DNA of 12,848 bases. It comes from Alphaproteobacteria bacterium. Its GTDB lineage: Bacteria > Pseudomonadota > Alphaproteobacteria > Rhizobiales > Xanthobacteraceae. Numbering within the stretch: position 1 is the stretch's first letter; each line of letters begins with the position of its first letter. The notes under the pieces are model-generated. The model did not search any database. It saw only the letters and a list, made by a program, of their open reading frames with translations, and was not told the origin of the DNA. The stretch lies in contig VAZU01000160.1 of assembly GCA_005884745.1 (NCBI GenBank), forward strand, positions 1 through 12,848. The letters are read 5' to 3'. The translations under genes were made by a program, and so were the position numbers. Below are positions 1 through 6,944 of the stretch, piece by piece.

Positions 1-118
1 GTACTTGAAGCGATTTATGTCGAATTGTATGGGTCACGCGAGACAGAGGCGATACCGCTGAAACACCAGCGTCGGCCTCGGCTCCCTCTTGAAGCGGAAA
101 CTAAAAAACACCCCACCC

Positions 119-160
119 CGGCGCGCTACGCGCGCCGACCCTCCCCCTCCAGGGGAGGGT
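119..160. repeat. Two-hairpin intergenic palindromic repeat upstream of dppB-like gene
   Basis: Two perfect inverted repeats sit back to back. The first is an 8-bp stem at 119-126/130-137 around a TAC loop. The second is a 9-bp stem, ACCCTCCCC (138-146) and GGGGAGGGT (152-160), around a 5-nt loop. From memory, such paired GC hairpins are dispersed intergenic repeats in Bradyrhizobium-like genomes. The right arm of the second hairpin contains GGAGGG, 9 nt before the ATG at 169, so the repeat appears to supply the ribosome-binding site of the permease gene. The rest of 1-118 shows no gene I can support; it could hold the end of an upstream gene. Confidence 0.7.
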
Positions 161-168
161 AACGCCCC

Positions 169-1146
169 ATGCTCGCCTTCGTCGTCCGCCGCGCGCTCGA
201 AGCCGTCCTGGTCATGCTGGTCGTGGCCCTGATCGCGTTCGCGCTGTTCCGCTTCGTCGGCGATCCGATCAACCAGATGGTCGGGCTCGAGACCAGCTTC
301 GAGGAACGCGAGAAGCTGCGCCAGGCGCTCGGCCTCGATGATGCCGTGCTGGTGCAGTTCGTGCGTTTCGTGTGGCACGCGCTGCAGTTCGATTTCGGCG
401 TCTCCTACCAGTTCAAACGGCCGGTCACCGAGCTGATCGCCGAGCGGTTCCCGGCGACGATGGAGCTGGCGTTCGTCTCCGCCCTGTTCTCCCTGGCGCT
501 CGGCATCCCGATGGGCGTCTATACCGCGCTCAACCGGCAATCCTGGCTCTCCAAGCTGTTCCTGGCCGTCTCCCTGATCGGCATTTCGCTGCCGACCTTC
601 CTGATCGGCATCCTGCTCATCTTCGTGTTCGCGGTGACCTTGCAGGTCCTGCCGTCGTTCGGGCGAGGCGAGGTGATCAAGCTCGGTTTTTGGAGCACCG
701 GATTGCTGACCGGCTCCGGCCTCAAGGCCATCATCCTGCCCGCCGTGACGCTCGGCCTGTTCCAGATGACCTTGATCATGCGGCTGGTGCGCTCGGAAAT
801 GCTGGAAGTGCTGCGGACCGATTACATCAAATTCGCGCGTGCGCGCGGCCTGAGCGACCGCGCGATCCATTTCGGCCATGCGCTGAAGAATACGCTGGTC
901 CCGGTGATCACCATCGCCGGGCTCCAGCTCGGATCCATCATCGCCTTCGCCATCATCACCGAGACGGTGTTCCAGTGGCCCGGAATGGGCCTGATGTTCC
1001 TGCAGGCGGTGCAGAACGCCGACATTCCCATCATGTCCACCTACCTGCTGCTGGTGTCCGGCATTTTCGTCACCATCAATCTCGTCGTCGATCTGCTCTA
1101 TGTCTCGGTCGATCCCCGGATCCGGATCGATCGCCGGGTGGCGTGA
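169..1146 (+). CDS. ABC peptide/nickel-type importer permease, DppB/OppB family
   Basis: This 325-residue integral membrane protein should form one half of the inner-membrane channel of a Dpp/Opp-type ABC importer, working with the permease and two ATPases encoded next. The N-terminus has the family look: a short basic stretch, a first hydrophobic helix at about residues 9-28, then a GDPI motif. About five further hydrophobic segments follow. The cytoplasmic EAA loop that docks onto the ATPase lies at about residues 218-245 (DYIKFARARGLS, then ALKNTLVP). The length fits the family. The ATG at 169 is preceded by GGAGGG at a workable distance inside a hairpin repeat. The stop is 5 nt before the next start, so the genes are co-transcribed. 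The substrate cannot be read from permease sequence: peptides, nickel, glutathione or opines are all possible. Confidence 0.95.
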   Translation: MLAFVVRRALEAVLVMLVVALIAFALFRFVGDPINQMVGLETSFEEREKLRQALGLDDAVLVQFVRFVWHALQFDFGVSYQFKRPVTELIAERFPATMELAFVSALFSLALGIPMGVYTALNRQSWLSKLFLAVSLIGISLPTFLIGILLIFVFAVTLQVLPSFGRGEVIKLGFWSTGLLTGSGLKAIILPAVTLGLFQMTLIMRLVRSEMLEVLRTDYIKFARARGLSDRAIHFGHALKNTLVPVITIAGLQLGSIIAFAIITETVFQWPGMGLMFLQAVQNADIPIMSTYLLLVSGIFVTINLVVDLLYVSVDPRIRIDRRVA

Positions 1147-1151
1147 GGCCC

Positions 1152-2099
1152 ATGGTCGAGCAACTGCAATTCCAGCCGCTGCGGCAGGAAGGCCGGCTCA
1201 CCGCCGCGCTCGACAGCGACCTCCTGCACGCGTTCCTCCGCTCCAAGATCACCGTCGCGGCCGCTCTCGTCACCGTCGCGCTGGTGCTGGCCGCCGTTCT
1301 CGCGCCCTGGATCGCGCCGTACGATCCGTTCGACCTGAGACAGCTCAATCTCCTGGATTCCCATCTGCCGCCGGCCTGGCTCGCCGGCGGCGATCCGGGC
1401 TACCTGCTCGGAACCGACGACCAGGGCCGCGACGTGCTCTCCACGATCCTCTACGGCTCGCGCATCTCGCTGGGCGTCGGCGTTCTCGCGGTCGGGCTGG
1501 CGGCCGCGCTCGGGATCGTGCTCGGCCTGATCGCGGGCTATGCCGGCGGTTTTCTCGATGCGCTGATCATGCGCATCGCCGACGTGCAGCTGACGTTTCC
1601 GGCGATCCTGATCGCGCTGCTCATCGACGGCACCGGCCGCGCGCTGTTCGGCGAGCACCGCAACGAGACCCTGGAGTTCTGGGTGCTGGTGCTGTCGATC
1701 GGCCTGTCGTTCTGGGTGCAATATGCCCGCACCGTGCGCGGCTCGACCCTGGTCGAGAAGAGCAAGGACTACGTGCTCGCCGCCAGGCTGATCGGCATCC
1801 ATCCGGCCAAGATCCTGTTCCGGCACGTGCTGCCCAATGTGATCGGCCCGGTGCTGGTGATCGCCACGATCAACCTGGCGCTCGCGATCATCACCGAGGC
1901 GACGCTGTCGTTCCTCGGCGTCGGGCTGCCCCCGACGCAGCCCTCGCTCGGCACCCTGATCCGGATCGGCAACAATTTCCTGTTCGCAGGCGAATGGTGG
2001 ATCGCCATCTTTCCCGGGATCACGCTGGCGCTGCTCGTGGTCGCCATCAATCTGCTGGGCGACTGGCTGCGCGACGCCCTCAATCCCCGCCTGCAATGA
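1152..2099 (+). CDS. ABC peptide/nickel-type importer permease, DppC/OppC family
   Basis: This 315-residue permease is the second channel subunit of the same importer. It begins with the cytoplasmic N-terminal segment and first helix typical of the OppC type (hydrophobic at about residues 31-55, followed by APYDP). A periplasmic stretch contains GTDDQGRDVLS, the family hallmark, near residues 93-103. The transport domain then carries its EAA loop at about 206-233 (DYVLAARLIGI, then RHVLPNVIGP) and ends in NLLGDWLRDALNPRLQ, a usual DppC ending. I chose the ATG at 1152, just after the previous stop, because it gives family length; the open frame extends further upstream only through the preceding gene. 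The stop overlaps the next start as ATGA, so translation is probably coupled. Confidence 0.95.
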   Translation: MVEQLQFQPLRQEGRLTAALDSDLLHAFLRSKITVAAALVTVALVLAAVLAPWIAPYDPFDLRQLNLLDSHLPPAWLAGGDPGYLLGTDDQGRDVLSTILYGSRISLGVGVLAVGLAAALGIVLGLIAGYAGGFLDALIMRIADVQLTFPAILIALLIDGTGRALFGEHRNETLEFWVLVLSIGLSFWVQYARTVRGSTLVEKSKDYVLAARLIGIHPAKILFRHVLPNVIGPVLVIATINLALAIITEATLSFLGVGLPPTQPSLGTLIRIGNNFLFAGEWWIAIFPGITLALLVVAINLLGDWLRDALNPRLQ

Positions 2100-3109
2100 C
2101 GCAACCCGTGCTCAGCGTCCGCAATCTGCGGGTCGAGTTCCCGACCCGGCGGGCGCGGCTCGTGGCGATCGACGACGTGTCGTTCGACATCCTGCCGGGC
2201 GAGGTGCTGGGCATGGTCGGCGAATCCGGCGCGGGCAAATCGGTCACCGGCACGGCGATCGTCGGCCTGATCGAGCCGCCGGGCCGGATCGCCGGCGGCG
2301 AGATTTTTCTTTCCGGGGTGCGCATCGACAACCTCGATCCGCCCGCCATGCGCCGCATCCGCGGCAAGCGCATCGGCATGGTGTTCCAGGATCCGCTCAC
2401 CAGCCTCGACCCGCTCTACCGCATCGGCGAGCAGCTCACCGAGACGATCGCCACCCATAGCGATCTGCGGGGCGCCGCATTGCGCGAGCGGGCGATCGCG
2501 CTCTTGTCCGAAGTCGGGATTCCCGCGCCGGCGCACCGTTTCGACAATTATCCCCACCAGTTCTCCGGCGGCATGCGCCAGCGCGTGGTGCTGGCGCTGG
2601 CGCTTGCCGCCGACCCCGAGCTCGTCATTGCCGACGAGCCGACGACCGCGCTCGATGTGTCGGTGCAGGCGCAGATCATCGAACTCATGAAACGGCTCGC
2701 CCGCCGGCATCGCGCCGCGATCCTGCTGATCACCCACGACATGGGGGTGATCGCCGAAGCCGCGGATCGAGTCGCCGTGATGTATGCCGGCCGGATCGTC
2801 GAGATCGGTCCGGTTCGCGACGTGGTGAGCGCGCCGCTGCATCCCTATACGCGCGGGCTGATGGGCTCGATCCCGAAGCTCGACGGCGGCCTCGACCGCC
2901 TCGTCCAGATCCCGGGCTCCATGCCCCGGCTGACCGCGATCCCGCCCGGCTGCCCGTTCCATCCGCGCTGCCCGCGCGTGTTTGCGCCGTGCCCCATGCA
3001 CCGCCCGGAATTGCGCCCGCACGCAAAAGCGCAGGTGGCATGCTGGCTCTACCACCCGGCGCCGTCCGCGCAGAGCGAGAAACCGGCGACGCTCGCGGGC
3101 CCGCCATGA
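2096..3109 (+). CDS. ABC importer ATPase, DppD/OppD family
   Basis: This 337-residue ATPase powers the importer at the cytoplasmic face. Visible motifs in order are Walker A GESGAGKS (residues 42-49), a Q-loop in MVFQDPLTSLDP, the ABC signature FSGGMRQRV (from 156), Walker B with the catalytic glutamate in ADEPTTALD (D180, E181), and the H-loop histidine H214 in ITHDM. The C-terminal extension has the oligopeptide-transporter cap, including HPYTRGLMGSIP and a cysteine-rich run CPFHPRCPRVFAPC. In some DppD proteins this cysteine motif binds an iron-sulfur cluster; whether it does here is inference. Every motif needed for ATP hydrolysis is intact. The ATG overlaps the preceding stop, and its own stop overlaps the next ATG, the standard D-F arrangement. 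Confidence 0.96.
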   Translation: MTQPVLSVRNLRVEFPTRRARLVAIDDVSFDILPGEVLGMVGESGAGKSVTGTAIVGLIEPPGRIAGGEIFLSGVRIDNLDPPAMRRIRGKRIGMVFQDPLTSLDPLYRIGEQLTETIATHSDLRGAALRERAIALLSEVGIPAPAHRFDNYPHQFSGGMRQRVVLALALAADPELVIADEPTTALDVSVQAQIIELMKRLARRHRAAILLITHDMGVIAEAADRVAVMYAGRIVEIGPVRDVVSAPLHPYTRGLMGSIPKLDGGLDRLVQIPGSMPRLTAIPPGCPFHPRCPRVFAPCPMHRPELRPHAKAQVACWLYHPAPSAQSEKPATLAGPP

Positions 3110-4116
3110 CCGTCGCGCCCGCCGCGCCCCTCGTCCGAGCCGAAAATCTCGGCCGCATCTTCGACGTGTCGAGCCCCTGGCTCACTCGGGTGTTGGAGGG
3201 GCTGCCCCGCCAAGTCGTCGTCGCGGTCGCGGACATGTCGTTCGAGATCGCCCGCAAGGAGACCCTGGCGCTGGTCGGCGAGTCCGGGTCCGGCAAGTCG
3301 ACGGTCGCCAAGATGGTGGTCGGCCTCGTTCCGCCGACGACCGGCGAAGTCTTCATCGATGCCATGCCGATGCACGGCCGGCGGCGCGGGGCGGAACGCA
3401 GACGGCTGCGCCGGCGCATCCAGATGGTGTTCCAGGATCCCTACGCGAGCCTCAATCCGCGCTGGCGGGCGCTCGATATCGTCGCCGAGCCGATCCGCGC
3501 GTTTCAGCTCGCCGCGAGCCGGCCGGAGACCGCCGCGCGGGTCGGCGAGCTGTTGCGCCTCGTCGGGCTCGATCCGGCCGACGGCGGCAAATATCCGCAC
3601 CAGTTCTCCGGCGGGCAGCGCCAACGCATCGCCATCGCGCGGGCGCTCGCCTCGGAGCCGGCGTTCGTCGTGTGCGACGAACCGACGTCGGCGCTCGACG
3701 TCTCGGTCCAGGCCCAGATCCTCAATCTGATGCGCGACCTGCAGGACCGGTTCGGCCTCACCTATCTCTTCATCAGCCACAATCTCGCGGTGGTGCGCCA
3801 CATGGCGCACCGCATCGGCGTGATGTATCTCGGACGTCTGGTCGAGATCGCCGCGGCGGACGCGTTGTTCCGTGCCCCGCGGCATCCCTATACGCGCATG
3901 CTGCTCGATGCGGTGCCCGACCTCGAGATGTCGGGCCGGCAGCGCAAGCCGGTCGAGGGCGAGGTCCCCGACCCGGTCGATCCGCCGAAGGGCTGCAGCT
4001 TCCACCCGCGCTGCCCGTTCGCCGATGACCGCTGCAAGACCGAGCGCCCGGCGCTCGTGGCATGGAACGCGGCGGGTCCCGTCGCCTGTCACGCGGTCGA
4101 GGAGGGCAGGATATGA
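3106..4116 (+). CDS. ABC importer ATPase, DppF/OppF family
   Basis: This 336-residue protein is the second ATPase, expected to pair with the DppD-like subunit so that two ATP sites form at their interface. It has Walker A GESGSGKST (58-66), a Q-loop in MVFQDPYASLNPR (the RW-containing DppF/OppF form), signature FSGGQRQRI (from 167), Walker B CDEPTSALD (D191, E192) and H-loop H225 in FISHN. The C-terminus carries HPYTRMLLDAVP and the cysteine motif GCSFHPRCPFADDRC. Between the first strand and the Walker A region there is a longer insertion (about residues 21-40, SSPWLTRVLEG), a common variation of the F-type subunit. It starts inside the previous stop codon (ATGA). No clear terminator follows, and the next gene begins about 90 nt later on the same strand. 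Confidence 0.96.
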   Translation: MTVAPAAPLVRAENLGRIFDVSSPWLTRVLEGLPRQVVVAVADMSFEIARKETLALVGESGSGKSTVAKMVVGLVPPTTGEVFIDAMPMHGRRRGAERRRLRRRIQMVFQDPYASLNPRWRALDIVAEPIRAFQLAASRPETAARVGELLRLVGLDPADGGKYPHQFSGGQRQRIAIARALASEPAFVVCDEPTSALDVSVQAQILNLMRDLQDRFGLTYLFISHNLAVVRHMAHRIGVMYLGRLVEIAAADALFRAPRHPYTRMLLDAVPDLEMSGRQRKPVEGEVPDPVDPPKGCSFHPRCPFADDRCKTERPALVAWNAAGPVACHAVEEGRI

Positions 4117-4209
4117 GGTTCAGCCCGCACGGAGCGAGGGGGAATGCGGACGACGGGATACGAATCAGGGTGCTTGAGGCAAGCCGGCGGCGAAAACGGA
4201 GGAGCTGAG

Positions 4210-4551
4210 ATGCAGTTTCGACTCAACCGTCGGCAAGCAATCGGCATCGCGATCTCATTGGTGTGGGCATTGGCCGGCGGCTTTTGGGGCTACCAACTTG
4301 GAAACCGCTGGAGCGAATCTGCCGGTGAAGATGCCATCTCCAGGCTTTACCAGTGCTTGAACAACGAAACGTCGGGTCCCGGATCGGAGGTCTGTGAGCA
4401 ACGGGAAAGGGAAATGCAGCGGATACGATCCTACCAATGGCCCGCTGCGGCGTTGTTGGGTCTCGGCCCGATTCCTATCGGCTGGTTGGCTGCGTATCTC
4501 GTCATCGGGATCGTGCGCCGGATGCGACCGGATCAGCAAGGAACGACGTAA
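4210..4551 (+). CDS. Small two-helix membrane protein, function unknown
   Basis: I do not recognise this 113-residue protein. It has a basic N-terminus (RLNRRQ), a hydrophobic helix at about residues 10-31, a polar loop of roughly 45 residues, and a second helix at about 77-102 followed by a basic RRMR tail. By the positive-inside rule both ends should be cytoplasmic, leaving the loop in the periplasm. That loop contains two cysteines, C49 and C62, which could form a disulfide. The ATG at 4210 is supported by GGAGG at 4198-4202, 7 nt upstream; an earlier in-frame ATG at 4144 lacks a comparable site. It lies 93 nt after the importer operon on the same strand, so read-through is possible, but nothing in the sequence ties it to transport. 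Confidence 0.72.
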   Translation: MQFRLNRRQAIGIAISLVWALAGGFWGYQLGNRWSESAGEDAISRLYQCLNNETSGPGSEVCEQREREMQRIRSYQWPAAALLGLGPIPIGWLAAYLVIGIVRRMRPDQQGTT

Positions 4552-4576
4552 CGTTGGGTCTGCGGCAAGTCGCCCG

Positions 4577-4612
4577 GTTTTCGCTCCGCTTCATCCAGGC
4601 TACGGCTCTCCT
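4577..4612. repeat. Degenerate half copy of a Bradyrhizobium-type intergenic palindrome
   Basis: The segment holds CGCTCCGCTTCATCCAGGCTAC, split here as CGCTCCGCTTCATCC plus AGGCTAC. It resembles the right arm of the fuller palindrome at 10385-10456 (CGCTCCATCC then GGGCTAC). It lies between the converging ends of the small membrane protein gene and the CRP-like gene. Only one arm is recognisable, so I read it as a decayed repeat. Its assignment to the family comes from resemblance, not a search. Confidence 0.4.
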
Positions 4613-4614
4613 GT

Positions 4615-5337
4615 TCAGTCCTCGGAGCGCGCGCGGGCGAGCGCGGCGAGCGCGTCGGGCTCGAGCACCACGACGCCGCCGCGCTCGAGCCGGACCCAGT
4701 TGCGGTCCTCCCAGTCGCGCAATTGCTTGTTCGTGCTCTCGCGCGACATGCCGATCATCTGCCCGATCTCGCGCTGGGTGATCGCCACTCTGCGCGCCTG
4801 GGGAAGCTTGGCCGTCTCGGTCAATTGCAGCAGGATTTTCGCCAGCCGTCCCGGCAGGTCCAGGAACAGCACGTCCTCGACCTGCTCGGAGGTGTGACGC
4901 AACCGGGCGCACAGCACCTCCATCAGCTTGAGCGCGATCTCCGGCTGGCTGCGCACCAGATCGAGGAAATCGCGGCGCTCGATCACCATGAGCTCGCAGT
5001 CGGTCATGGCGGTCGCGTCCGCCGTGCGCGGCCGGCCGTCGAGCAGCGCGATCTCCCCGAAAATCTCGCCTTCGCCGACCAGGTTGAACACGGCGTCCTT
5101 GCCGTCCGCGGACGGAACGCTGATCTTCACCGTTCCGGCGCACACCGCATACAGGCTGTTGCCGGGATCGCCCTTGGCGAAGATGCTGTCGCCGCGATGC
5201 ACCGCCCGCGTCGTCGCATACGAACTCAGCCGCTCGAGCAATTCCGGCGCGATGGCTCCGAACAACGGATGCCTGCGCAGCAGCGCCAGCTTGTCGGAGG
5301 CCGAAAGGCTGCGCCGGTTGTCCTGACGTGAGGGCAT
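4615..5337 (-). CDS. CRP/FNR-family transcriptional regulator
   Basis: This 240-residue protein has an N-terminal cyclic-nucleotide-binding beta-roll (about residues 24-140) and a C-terminal winged helix-turn-helix (about 160-228). The beta-roll includes the phosphate-binding cassette FGEIALLDGRPRTA (93-106), which keeps the Gly-Glu and Arg-Thr-Ala positions that hold the ligand in cAMP-responsive members. The recognition region is ITQREIGQMIGMSRESTNKQ (186-205). There is no N-terminal cysteine cluster; the only cysteines are at 66, 114 and 143, so an FNR-style iron-sulfur oxygen sensor is unlikely. Ligand and targets are unknown. The ATG at 5337 has AGGCGGA a few bases upstream on the minus strand. 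A 7-bp inverted repeat lies 30-56 nt upstream of the start and could be an operator. The gene converges on the small membrane protein gene. Confidence 0.93.
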   Translation of the reverse strand: MPSRQDNRRSLSASDKLALLRRHPLFGAIAPELLERLSSYATTRAVHRGDSIFAKGDPGNSLYAVCAGTVKISVPSADGKDAVFNLVGEGEIFGEIALLDGRPRTADATAMTDCELMVIERRDFLDLVRSQPEIALKLMEVLCARLRHTSEQVEDVLFLDLPGRLAKILLQLTETAKLPQARRVAITQREIGQMIGMSRESTNKQLRDWEDRNWVRLERGGVVVLEPDALAALARARSED

Positions 5338-5367
5338 GCGATCCGCCTACTGTACCCGGCAACAACC

Positions 5368-5393
5368 GCAGCATCTCTACTGATAAATGCTGC
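5368..5393. promoter_or_regulatory. Inverted repeat upstream of the CRP-like gene, possible operator or leader hairpin
   Basis: GCAGCAT (5368-5374) and ATGCTGC (5387-5393) are perfect 7-bp arms around 12 nt, located 31-56 nt before the start codon of the CRP-like gene. It could be a dyad bound by a regulator (including autoregulation) or a hairpin in the 5' leader. The spacing is longer than in the classic CRP half-site pair, so the assignment is tentative. Confidence 0.35.
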
Positions 5394-5621
5394 AACCAGC
5401 ATAAGATGCCGTCAGTACTGCTCCGTCGCCGCGATGGGAACTGCAGCTTACCACAATTGTTTCTCGGTGCATCCCGGTCGTTTCGCGCCGTCAATATTGT
5501 ATTTCCGGGCGCGACCGTGCCCGAACGGAACATGTTGATCGCACGCCCGGCAGGCGGGGTGCCCTCGGCAGGGTTCATCGGAGCATCCGGGATTCCTGCC
5601 GGGAAACCGCCGGTGTGGCTA

Positions 5622-5650
5622 TTGACCGGGCCCGGACCCGCTCCTACACA
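5622..5650 (+). promoter_or_regulatory. Sigma-70-type promoter of tRNA-Lys
   Basis: TTGACC at 5622-5627 matches the -35 consensus well. After 17 nt, TACACA at 5645-5650 serves as a weaker -10 element. Predicted initiation falls around 5657, just before the mature tRNA 5' end. Spacing and position fit a short-leader tRNA promoter. Confidence 0.6.
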
Positions 5651-5659
5651 CGCCGCTCG

Positions 5660-5735
5660 GAGCCCGTAGCTCAGCCGGTAGAGCACTTGACTTTTAATCA
5701 AGGGGTCGTGGGTTCGAGTCCCACCGGGCTCGCCA
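5660..5735 (+). tRNA. tRNA-Lys (anticodon TTT)
   Basis: The full cloverleaf can be drawn by eye. The acceptor stem GAGCCCG (5660-5666) pairs with CGGGCTC (5725-5731). The D arm is GCTC/GAGC. The anticodon stem CTTGA (5686-5690) pairs with TCAAG (5698-5702) around loop CTTTTAA, placing anticodon TTT at 5693-5695. The T arm is GTGGG, TTCGAGT, CCCAC. The discriminator G and an encoded CCA (5733-5735) complete a 76-nt gene. TTT reads AAA and AAG lysine codons. Confidence 0.97.
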
Positions 5736-5803
5736 AGTAAAACATGTCCGGCCCGGAGACTCGCTTTTCACGGCATCGACGCCTCCCGCCCGAAAGCGGA
5801 AAG

Positions 5804-5865
5804 TGTCACCCATGTGTCCGGTACGAAATGTCACCCATGTCTCGGGCCGCTCATCACCCCGGCGC
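5804..5865. mobile_element. Possible insertion-sequence end remnant next to tRNA-Lys
   Basis: The 12-mer TGTCACCCATGT occurs twice in the same orientation, at 5804-5815 and 5829-5840, with a 25-nt period. The first is followed by GTCCGGTACGAAA and the second by CTCGGGCC. Closely spaced direct repeats at an element end are typical of transposase-binding sites, for example in IS21-type elements, and similar TGTCACCCATGT tracts are familiar to me beside transposase genes. No transposase, partner end or target duplication is visible here, so this would be a relic. The true boundaries and family are unknown. Confidence 0.4.
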
Positions 5866-5978
5866 CGCAGCGCGGGCGCGGCCGTTGGGGAAGCCTCCGC
5901 ACCATCTTCCATGAAAGCTTGATCGGCGCCGGCGAATCGTCTTGCGTGGGACGCGTCGCGACCAGGTGATGAGCCGGC

Positions 5979-6902
5979 ATGACGTCGTCCCAGCCGCAAG
6001 CGCGCTTCCTCATGTGCCGGCCGGCGCATTTCGCCGTCACCTATGCGATCAATCCGTGGATGGACCCGGAAAACTGGGCGCGCAACGATCACGCGCTCGG
6101 CGCGGCGGCGTGGCAGGAATGGGCGGCGTTGCACCAAACCTTGTGCGAACTCGGCGCGGCGATCGAGCTCGTGCCCCCCGTGCAGGGCCTTCCGGACCTG
6201 GTGTTCACGGCGAACGCGGCGGTCGTCCTCGATCGTACCGCGCTGCTGGCGCGCTTCCGTCATCCGGAGCGACAGCCGGAAGAGCCGCATTTCGACGCCG
6301 CGTTCCGGGCACTGCAGGCCCACGGGATCCTCGACGCGGTCAGGACGTTGCCGGACGGGCTCGTCCTCGAGGGCGCCGGGGACTGTGTCTGGGACGACGC
6401 GCGCAATCTGTTCTGGATGGGATACGGCCGGCGCTCGGATGTGCATGCCCGCGATGCCGTCGAGGCGACCTTCGGCGTGGAAGTCATTCCGCTGGAGCTC
6501 GTCGATCCGCGGTTTTATCATCTCGACACGGCGCTCTCCGCGATGCCCCGGGGCGAGCTTGTGTATTTTCCGGGCGCGTTCACGGCGGCCGCCAGAGCCG
6601 CGATCCTCAAGCGGGTCGATCCGGCCGACCGGATCGAGCTCACGGCCGAGGATGCCTGCCGGTTGTCGGCCAATGCGGTCGTCCTGGACGACACGATCGT
6701 GCTGCCGGGCTGCGGTCGACGGCTGCGCGCCGAGCTCGAGCAGCGCGGCTATTGCGTGCGGGAGACGCCGCTCGGTGCGTTCCTGCACAGCGGCGGCGCA
6801 GCCTTCTGCCTGACGCTGCGGCTCGATGCACGATCCCACGTGGAATCCCGCCTCGTTCGCTCTTCGCATCGGCGCCTACCGCAAGCGCAGGCAAGATCGT
6901 AA
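5979..6902 (+). CDS. Dimethylarginine dimethylaminohydrolase-like enzyme (amidinotransferase fold)
   Basis: This 307-residue cytosolic protein belongs to the guanidine-group-modifying superfamily (COG1834-like), whose members hydrolyse or transfer amidino groups of arginine derivatives through a covalent cysteine intermediate. Early marks are PDLVFTANAAVV and LEGAGDCVWD, with candidate guanidinium-binding acids E131 and D135. The catalytic histidine should be H181 in FYHLDT, and the nucleophile C277 in SGGAAFCLTLRLD. The likely reaction is N-dimethylarginine to citrulline plus dimethylamine; plain arginine or another guanidino compound is possible. After the cysteine motif there is an unusual Arg/Ser/His-rich tail of about 25 residues, which may be an extended C-terminus after loss of the original stop. 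The ATG at 5979 has AGGTGA 9 nt upstream. The next gene starts 42 nt after the stop on the same strand. Confidence 0.85.
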   Translation: MTSSQPQARFLMCRPAHFAVTYAINPWMDPENWARNDHALGAAAWQEWAALHQTLCELGAAIELVPPVQGLPDLVFTANAAVVLDRTALLARFRHPERQPEEPHFDAAFRALQAHGILDAVRTLPDGLVLEGAGDCVWDDARNLFWMGYGRRSDVHARDAVEATFGVEVIPLELVDPRFYHLDTALSAMPRGELVYFPGAFTAAARAAILKRVDPADRIELTAEDACRLSANAVVLDDTIVLPGCGRRLRAELEQRGYCVRETPLGAFLHSGGAAFCLTLRLDARSHVESRLVRSSHRRLPQAQARS

Positions 6903-6944
6903 GCTGAGCGCCCGGTTACGGCGGGGCAGATATTTCGAGGCGCC

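Larger units (their letters stand above)
5338..5659. other. Gene-free region between CRP-like gene and tRNA-Lys
   Basis: These 322 bases hold no credible coding frame. They should contain the promoter of the minus-strand CRP-like gene on the left and the tRNA promoter on the right. Base composition is more AT-rich than the flanking genes between about 5361 and 5500, with short palindromes ACAATTGT (5453-5460) and CAATATTG near 5491. I found no convincing -35/-10 pair for the CRP-like gene and no TTGA-N6-TCAA type FNR/FixK box. Confidence 0.6.

Noticed and set aside
1..162. Open plus-strand frame from the window edge to a stop at 162
   Set aside because: It runs through the palindromic repeat and reads as low-complexity Pro/Arg sequence. 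I could not link it to a binding-protein C-terminus.
1769..3055. Large minus-strand open frame opposite the importer genes
   Set aside because: Its composition is His/Arg/Asp-rich, as expected for the reverse of GC-biased codons, and the plus strand encodes unmistakable ABC proteins.
4615..5337. FNR or FixK oxygen sensor
   Set aside because: The N-terminal cysteine cluster is missing, and no TTGA-N6-TCAA site was found upstream.
5694..6869. Long minus-strand open frame ending in RWDSNPRPLD through the tRNA
   Set aside because: It is antisense to the DDAH-like gene, and its last residues are a translation of the tRNA-Lys sequence, a well-known artefact.
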